A stretch of 11,115 bases of DNA from Acidobacteriota bacterium. GTDB taxonomy: Bacteria; Acidobacteriota; UBA6911; RPQK01; JADFOI01. The position numbers and the translations under genes are program-made. The notes below the pieces were generated by a model that worked only from the letters and a program-made list of their open reading frames with translations, was not told the origin of the DNA and made no database searches. The stretch covers positions 1 to 11,115 of the forward strand of contig JAPUKI010000390.1 in assembly GCA_027295745.1 (NCBI GenBank), given 5' to 3'. Positions 6,248 to 11,115 of the stretch are shown piece after piece. Position 1 is the stretch's first letter, and every line of letters starts with the position of its first letter.

Positions 6248-6300
6248 GGATTTGGAGATTAGGGACAGGCCTTCAAAGGCTGTCCCTAATCTCCAAATCC
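6248..6300. repeat. Long foldback hairpin (20-bp perfect stem plus 4 pairs)
   Basis: GGATTTGGAGATTAGGGACA (6248-6267) is the exact inverse of 6281-6300. Inside, GCCT/AGGC (6269-6272/6277-6280) close a TCAA loop, with one bulged G at 6268. It lies 54 bp after the Nudix-MBL stop and might slow or end transcription, although no T-tract follows. The 15-mer ATTTGGAGATTAGGG is present once here in this sense (6250) and twice inverted (6284-6298, 6441-6455). Confidence 0.65.
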
Positions 6301-6337
6301 TAAGGGCGTGTTGCTCAAATGATTCTATGGTCCATTC

Positions 6338-6407
6338 GCCGCACTGAGGCGGCTCCCACTTTCTGGTCCTTGCGGTTGGGAGAATGTGGGAGCGGCCTCA
6401 GGCCGCG
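6338..6407. repeat. Inverted pair of REP-like palindromes with GTGG heads
   Basis: The right unit begins GTGGGAGCGG (6386-6395) and contains the perfect palindrome GCGGCC-TCA-GGCCGC (6392-6406), followed by GAAGAGGC. The left unit is its imperfect inverse (21 of 27 positions over 6338-6364 against 6381-6407), with its own stem GCCGC/GCGGC. A 16-bp spacer separates the heads. Head, palindrome and trailing GCGAAG strongly resemble the GTRG-headed REP units described in Pseudomonas. The pair forms the core of the MITE-like element. Confidence 0.6.
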
Positions 6408-6493
6408 AAGAGGCGTCGAAGATGATTTGGGCAACACGCCCCCTAATCTCCAAATTCGGGCTACTGAAACAGAATTGCATCCGAGTCGAACAG

Positions 6494-9400
6494 ATGTCTT
6501 CTAACCTGGTTCTGGGGCCATCCTTTCCCGTCCTCTTAGATCGATTGCTGGAGCAACTCCGCCAATGTTGTCGGCACGATCCTCTGGCACCTAAGTGGGT
6601 CGTGCTTCCCACTCCCACGGCGGCCAATCACTTTCGCATCAAGCTGGGACAAGGAGCAGAGAAAGCGGTCTTCTCAGGAGTGCGGGTCATTCCACTGTTG
6701 ACTTTCATCCGCCGGCTTGGCGGGCTGAGCGAGCCCACCGCCGCCCCCCGCTGGGGACCAGCTCTGGAACTCCTTCTTTTCGAACTGGTTGAACAGCTCC
6801 CTTTAAGCTCCCCTCTGGCACAGCTGCAGCGCATGCCCAGTGGTTACCGCCTGCTCCGTCCGACTTTCCTGGATCTGGCGGATGGCGGCTTTGGACCCGA
6901 CCAGTTGGAGATTCTGGAGGAGCTGGCAGATGAACCCGAGTTAGCTGCTGTGGAACGCGAGACCATCCAACTCTATGCGGGTTGGATCCGCCTCTTGAAT
7001 GAGCGACAGCTGGGCTGGGAACCGATTGCACATCAGCGGATTCACGAGTGGATCATGGAATCCGATGAGAAAACTCTCCTGGCTGCTCTGGCCTGCGAGC
7101 AAGGACAGACCCCACAGGTGTTGGTGTACGGATTCTATGGCTTTACCGATGTCAGCGCCCAAATCATTGCGGCCCTGGGACGACGGACTGACCTGACCAT
7201 GTTTTATCCCTTCCTGGAAGAAGGGAAGGAAACGCATCCCGCCTTCTCTTTTGGTCAAGCTGTTCTGGAGGATCTAAAAGTTCGCTTTGGCACAGCCCTG
7301 TCCCCACTGAGGAACGACACCGATCCTGATGGAAAGGATGAGAAAGGCAGCCTTCCCCAGACCACCCGCTTTTTCCTCTCCACCTTCCCGGAGGGGGAAG
7401 TTCCCCCTCAGCCTCCTTTCCTGACCTTCCAGTACGCCTCCTCGATTCGGGCCGAAGTCCTCTCTGCAGCCCTTCGTGTGCGTCAGTGGATGGACGACAG
7501 TGAGCAGCCGATTCATCCAGAGGAGATCATGGTCGTAGCACCCGACACCGCACCCTATTTGGAGGTGACTCGAGAAGTTTTCGCTGCCTTTGCCATCCCC
7601 CTCCGCATGGTTGATACCCCGGTGGGATTGACTCCAGAAAACCGTCCTTTACGGATGCTGGCCCGCATCTGGGAGGACCGGGCTCCCGCAGAGTGGATCC
7701 TGGCCTATTTGCGTGATTATCCAGAGGCAAGGGCGGCCCGAGACGTGAACCTGGATGCATTTGAATGGAAAGTTCGCCAACTGGGTGTCTGGGGGGGCAC
7801 AAGCTGGCACTCTATCCTTCGACTCGAGGCTGACACAGACGTCAAGGAGAGACATTTTCTCCAGTTCACCAGCCGGGAGGAAGCACTGGTGAGAGAGCTT
7901 CTGGATCTGTGGGTAAACAGTTCAAGTGGCCAGGAGCGCACCTTTACACCCAAGCAGGCTGATCATTTCCTGCACAGGCTCAAAGGATGGCTTCCAGAGC
8001 CGGCCCTCTTAGACCCCTTGTTGAAAGCGCTCCACTCCATGGAATCTTTCCGCCCAGACCTTGTCATCAGGGAATCAATGCTTCGAGAAATGCTCCTTCA
8101 GAGCGTGGACGATCAGGTCCGGACCGACCCGGCCGATCGCGTTGGAGTGCTCTTTGTGCCATCCATGCGAGCCCGCAGTTTAACCTCAAGAGCGATTGTT
8201 CTTCTGGGGCTTGCCTCGGGAACCTGGCCCTCCCGCATCGAAGAGGATCCCCTTCTTTCAGATGCCTCACGGAGACGTCTGATCGCCAAAGCACGGGAAG
8301 TAGGACACCTGCTGCCGCTGAAGTCTCATGCTACAGAGGAAATGTCGCTGCTCTTCTTTCTGCTGAACTCCTCAGCCCAGCGCGTGCATTGGGTCATCCC
8401 GGAATGTGATGAGACGGGACGAAGCGTGGCTCCTACCCCCTGGGTGCAGCGCTATATCCAGCGTTGGCAGCAGGATCTGGGATCCGAGAGACTTTGGAGA
8501 AGGATCCCCCGTGGACCCGCCCAGCAGGCAGAATTTCTGCTGGATCTGGACCGAGACAGAGGGGCCTTTCTGCCTCCCGGCTTCCTGTTTTTGATTCAGC
8601 CGGATAGGGCAAGCCTCTTCTCGAGTGAGATCCCTTACGCCTACCTTTTCGCCGCACAGGAATCGAGGCAACGGGAACTCGCCTGGAACGGGCATATTCC
8701 GGCAGCCTCTCTGCCCCTTTCGGGAAAGCAGGGGGAGCGGGTTGGGGTAACGGATCTGGAGAGCCTGGCGAAATGCCCCTACCGCTTTTATGCCAACTGC
8801 TCAGTGGAATGGAAACCTCTCATCCCACTGCAGTTTGCCGACCGACTGGGGGCTCTGGACTGGGGAAGTCTGGTTCACAGCTTCCTGGAGCACCTGATCC
8901 AGCCCTCACTCAATCAAAAAGTTCCTGTGAGGGAAATCGCCCAAGCGATGCTGCGCGGTGAAGCCGAGGAGTTGAATCAGACTGCCAGGGAATTCTTCTC
9001 ACCAGTTCCACAAGCATTAGAAGTGCTTCCTTCCGTCTTTCGCCAGGCGGAGCTGGAAAAACTGGTGGAGACGGTCAAGAACTATTTCCAGGAAGTCGTG
9101 AAGGAAACCTGCACAGGAGAGGTTGCGATTGAACTGGAACTCAAGAGGAGGGTGCCTTTTCCGGGCCTGGAGGGACTGCTTATTTCGGGGCAAATCGATC
9201 GCATCGACCAACGAAATGGACATTTTTACATCTTCGACTACAAAAGCGGCCGGGCAGTCAACGGGAAACAGCTCCAGCGGGAAGTTTCTCTGGGGTATCG
9301 TATGCAGCCCATTCTCTACCCTTGGATTTTCCGTCACGAGAAGTCCAAGCAGCCTGAGGCGGCCTTTTCTTTCATCTTCTTAGGTGAGTCTCCACCCCAG

Positions 9401-9673
9401 GAGAAGGCGGTGAATGATCACCCGGGCGTGGAGGAGTTGCTGCGGCCTCTGGCGGAGATACTCAGCACCGGAATGTACCTGCCCACTCCAACCGAGACCC
9501 TGAAGTTGCATGAAATAGAGGGAGCCAACTCCTGCCAGTTCTGTGAGTACACCTCTCTTTGCCGCCGCCTTGATGGGAGCGCCAGTTCTCGCTATTTCAA
9601 GTTCTCCCAAGAGCAGCTCTCCTCTCGCCTGGAGGCCATGAAGGATTCCGGCCAAAGAAAGCAACAACGATGA
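6494..9673 (+). CDS. addB: AddB-like PD-(D/E)XK nuclease subunit of a RecBCD/AddAB-type complex
   Basis: AddB is the inactive-helicase and nuclease partner of AddA in the complex that resects double-strand breaks before RecA loading. The 1059-residue product has a RecB-family nuclease domain at its C-terminus: His795 in LVHSFLE, Asp902 in QIDRID, Asp915 and Lys917 in DYKSG, and Q938-x3-Y942. Four cysteines fit the AddB iron-sulphur cluster pattern: Cys761 (AKCPYRF), then Cys1014, Cys1017 and Cys1023 (CQFCEYTSLC). The N-terminal half is helicase-like but has LVLGPSFPVLLDRL where Walker A would be, with no GKT, so ATP binding there is unlikely. ATG 6494 is chosen because the conserved opening begins there; upstream in-frame starts (6386, 6422) lie in repeat sequence. 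The stop overlaps the addA start by ATGA, indicating translational coupling. Sequence similarity to named AddB proteins is inferred from motifs and context. Confidence 0.85.
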   Translation: MSSNLVLGPSFPVLLDRLLEQLRQCCRHDPLAPKWVVLPTPTAANHFRIKLGQGAEKAVFSGVRVIPLLTFIRRLGGLSEPTAAPRWGPALELLLFELVEQLPLSSPLAQLQRMPSGYRLLRPTFLDLADGGFGPDQLEILEELADEPELAAVERETIQLYAGWIRLLNERQLGWEPIAHQRIHEWIMESDEKTLLAALACEQGQTPQVLVYGFYGFTDVSAQIIAALGRRTDLTMFYPFLEEGKETHPAFSFGQAVLEDLKVRFGTALSPLRNDTDPDGKDEKGSLPQTTRFFLSTFPEGEVPPQPPFLTFQYASSIRAEVLSAALRVRQWMDDSEQPIHPEEIMVVAPDTAPYLEVTREVFAAFAIPLRMVDTPVGLTPENRPLRMLARIWEDRAPAEWILAYLRDYPEARAARDVNLDAFEWKVRQLGVWGGTSWHSILRLEADTDVKERHFLQFTSREEALVRELLDLWVNSSSGQERTFTPKQADHFLHRLKGWLPEPALLDPLLKALHSMESFRPDLVIRESMLREMLLQSVDDQVRTDPADRVGVLFVPSMRARSLTSRAIVLLGLASGTWPSRIEEDPLLSDASRRRLIAKAREVGHLLPLKSHATEEMSLLFFLLNSSAQRVHWVIPECDETGRSVAPTPWVQRYIQRWQQDLGSERLWRRIPRGPAQQAEFLLDLDRDRGAFLPPGFLFLIQPDRASLFSSEIPYAYLFAAQESRQRELAWNGHIPAASLPLSGKQGERVGVTDLESLAKCPYRFYANCSVEWKPLIPLQFADRLGALDWGSLVHSFLEHLIQPSLNQKVPVREIAQAMLRGEAEELNQTAREFFSPVPQALEVLPSVFRQAELEKLVETVKNYFQEVVKETCTGEVAIELELKRRVPFPGLEGLLISGQIDRIDQRNGHFYIFDYKSGRAVNGKQLQREVSLGYRMQPILYPWIFRHEKSKQPEAAFSFIFLGESPPQEKAVNDHPGVEELLRPLAEILSTGMYLPTPTETLKLHEIEGANSCQFCEYTSLCRRLDGSASSRYFKFSQEQLSSRLEAMKDSGQRKQQR

Positions 9674-11115
9674 GCGCACAAACACCAATCGTCCTTCCCG
9701 ACGCAGCCGCTCGCAGGGAGGCCATTACCACTCCCCACCATGCCTTTGTCTGGGCAAGTGCGGGTACCGGTAAAACACATACTCTGACTCTGAGGGCACT
9801 GTATCTCCTGTTGAATGCCCCCTTTCTCTCTCCAGGAGAGGGTAAGACCCGGGACTTCATGGCGGAGGTGGTTTGCCTCTACAGCACTTCCTCGCGGAGG
9901 GAGCGCCTGAGGGCTGCCCGGGCCATTATTGCTTCCCTGGTCATGACCACCTTCACTCGCAAGGCCGCTGCCGAGATGCAGACCCGGCTCTACCGCTACC
10001 TGGAGAGCGTGACCGCGGCAGAGAGTCTTTCCCAGCTGCAAGCCACCTCTGTCGCTTCACCGAATGAGTTAGAAGATCCTCTCTTTTACGAAGTCATCCA
10101 GACCGTTTTGAACCGTCTGGAATCCGGGAGTGCAGTGGACGGGAAGGAAGCTTACCAGCGTCTTCGCGCTGGAGCCCAAGCCCTGGCCGAACAGGCGGCC
10201 CAACTGCAGATCTCCACCATCCACAGCTTCGCTGCTTCCATCCTTCGCCGTCATCCCCTTCAGGCCGGAATTCCACCCACGGCTCGTCTTGCCAGGGAGG
10301 GTGATGACGATCTGATCGGGGTAGACGATCAGCTGGTGGAGCGCTGGTGGCAGCAGAGAGTCCTGGTCGATTCTCAACTTGAGGAACAACTGGCCACGCT
10401 TCTCCAGGTGCTGCCGGTTTCTCAAATACAGGACTGGTTGAAGCAAAGTTATCACTGCCCCTGGATCAACCAAGAAACTGATGCTCTTCCCTTGCACGAC
10501 CAAAGGGAGATGCAGGATCTGACCGATGCGGGTCACGCCCTGGTAGGAGCTCTGGAAAAGGGGGGAGGCAGCGAGATCGAGAAAAGACGCGACGAGCTGG
10601 ATCGGATACTCCAATCTATTGCTGCTGGTGAGCAGGGGGCCTGGAGGCAGTTGTGTAGCTTTATCCAGCAAGTCAGCAATTTCTTTTTCCTCGACCATAA
10701 GATCTCGAAGACCGTCCGCAAGGCCCTCACTGGGCTCCCTCCCGAGCATTCTCAGTACTTTCAGTCGTGGACCCATTTCTATGTGCCGGCGGCCCGCATC
10801 TGCCTGGCTCAGGATTTTAGCCAGAGCTGGGCGGTCTGGACCCAATTCCTGGGGAGCTTCGTTGGCTGGGCCCAGGAGGCTGTGATTCGAGAGTTGGGTG
10901 TCATTACCTTTGACGAGATGATTCGCCTGGCCGTAAGACTCCTCGAAAATCATCCCTCTCTCCGTCAGGCCGAGCAGGGAAAACTTCAGGCCCTTTTGGT
11001 GGATGAGTTCCAGGATACGGACCCCGACCAGCTTCGCCTCTTCAAGGCTCTGCTGAAGCGCGATTCCCACAGCGGGCATGAGGTTCTCGGTTTTTTCGTG
11101 GGAGACACCAAACAA
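9670..11115 (+). CDS. addA: AddA-like UvrD/RecB-family helicase, 3' end beyond the window
   Basis: The frame is open from ATG 9670 to the window edge (482 codons), so the protein is truncated only by the window. AddA is the ATP-driven 3'-5' helicase-nuclease subunit that unwinds broken DNA ends together with AddB. Superfamily 1 motifs are in order: Walker A ASAGTGKT (29-36), motif Ia MTTFTRKAAAEMQTRL (92-107), ISTIHSFAASILRRHP (181-196), Walker B LLVDEFQDTDPDQ (442-454) and the beginning of motif III, VGDTKQ (477-482). Between Walker A and Ia lie about 55 residues, longer than the usual short spacing, with a charged insert at roughly 52-85. The C-terminal helicase motifs and nuclease domain would lie downstream. 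The ATGA overlap with addB and the shared pathway support a two-gene operon. A RecB-type name is the alternative. Confidence 0.88.
   Translation, partial: MSAQTPIVLPDAAARREAITTPHHAFVWASAGTGKTHTLTLRALYLLLNAPFLSPGEGKTRDFMAEVVCLYSTSSRRERLRAARAIIASLVMTTFTRKAAAEMQTRLYRYLESVTAAESLSQLQATSVASPNELEDPLFYEVIQTVLNRLESGSAVDGKEAYQRLRAGAQALAEQAAQLQISTIHSFAASILRRHPLQAGIPPTARLAREGDDDLIGVDDQLVERWWQQRVLVDSQLEEQLATLLQVLPVSQIQDWLKQSYHCPWINQETDALPLHDQREMQDLTDAGHALVGALEKGGGSEIEKRRDELDRILQSIAAGEQGAWRQLCSFIQQVSNFFFLDHKISKTVRKALTGLPPEHSQYFQSWTHFYVPAARICLAQDFSQSWAVWTQFLGSFVGWAQEAVIRELGVITFDEMIRLAVRLLENHPSLRQAEQGKLQALLVDEFQDTDPDQLRLFKALLKRDSHSGHEVLGFFVGDTKQ

Larger units (their letters stand above)
6246..6459. mobile_element. 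MITE-like element with interrupted terminal inverted repeats
   Basis: The outer 19-bp arms (6246-6264 and 6441-6459) are inverse copies with one mismatch. The next arm segment (6304-6320 against 6425-6441, GGGCGTGTTGC and onward) is inverse with one G-T wobble. Deleting 40 bp (6265-6304) from the left side would make one continuous terminal repeat of about 35 bp matching the right side. The interior carries another inverted pair (6338-6364/6381-6407). No transposase is encoded, as expected for a non-autonomous element. It occupies most of the 299-bp gap between the Nudix-MBL gene and addB. No clear target-site duplication is visible. Confidence 0.5.

Noticed and set aside
6386..6493. Upstream starts (6386, 6422) for the addB-like gene
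   Set aside because: Both lie in the right half of the inverted-repeat element and add residues without family character.
10069..11115. Long minus-strand open frame (348 codons) at the window end
   Set aside because: It is antisense to the addA-like frame, which carries all early helicase motifs in order. The antisense product has no recognisable domain.

Overview
The window looks like a chromosomal stretch from a free-living bacterium, moderately G+C-rich by eye. The gene set (a stand-alone CofE-type F420 glutamate ligase, a COG3044/PF09818 ATPase, a Nudix-metallo-beta-lactamase fusion, AddAB-type recombination genes) and the dense small palindromic repeats suggest an uncultured lineage such as Acidobacteriota. 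That placement is an impression and no marker gene here settles it. There is no tRNA, rRNA, CRISPR array or transposase gene.

Left part (1-3186, plus strand): cofE, then a two-CBS-domain protein with a strong ribosome binding site, then an ABC-class ATPase. Gaps are short (77 and 31 bp), so these may be co-transcribed. A convergent gene on the minus strand (3192-4280) ends 5 bp from the ATPase. Its N-terminal half carries the ordered motifs of the YjbQ/UPF0047 family, followed by about 190 residues that I cannot assign.

Middle (4281-6194): a 384-bp divergent intergenic region is full of repeats. It holds a threefold 22-bp tandem repeat, a head-to-head pair of REP-like palindromes whose stems differ only by compensated changes, a fourfold heptamer, a further hairpin, and a 20-pair hairpin that swallows the likely start codon of the next gene. 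That gene (4665-6194) encodes a Nudix domain fused to a metallo-beta-lactamase domain with a C-terminal winged helix.

Right part (6195-11115): a roughly 214-bp MITE-like element (6246-6459) has interrupted terminal inverted repeats and an inner pair of REP-like palindromes with GTGG heads. It sits just before an addB-like nuclease gene (6494-9673). This overlaps by ATGA an addA-like UvrD-family helicase gene that runs off the window end (9670-11115). Together these should form a helicase-nuclease that processes double-strand breaks. The most unusual items are the YjbQ-like protein with its unassigned C-terminal half, the start-codon hairpin, the covarying palindrome pair and the nested inverted-repeat element.
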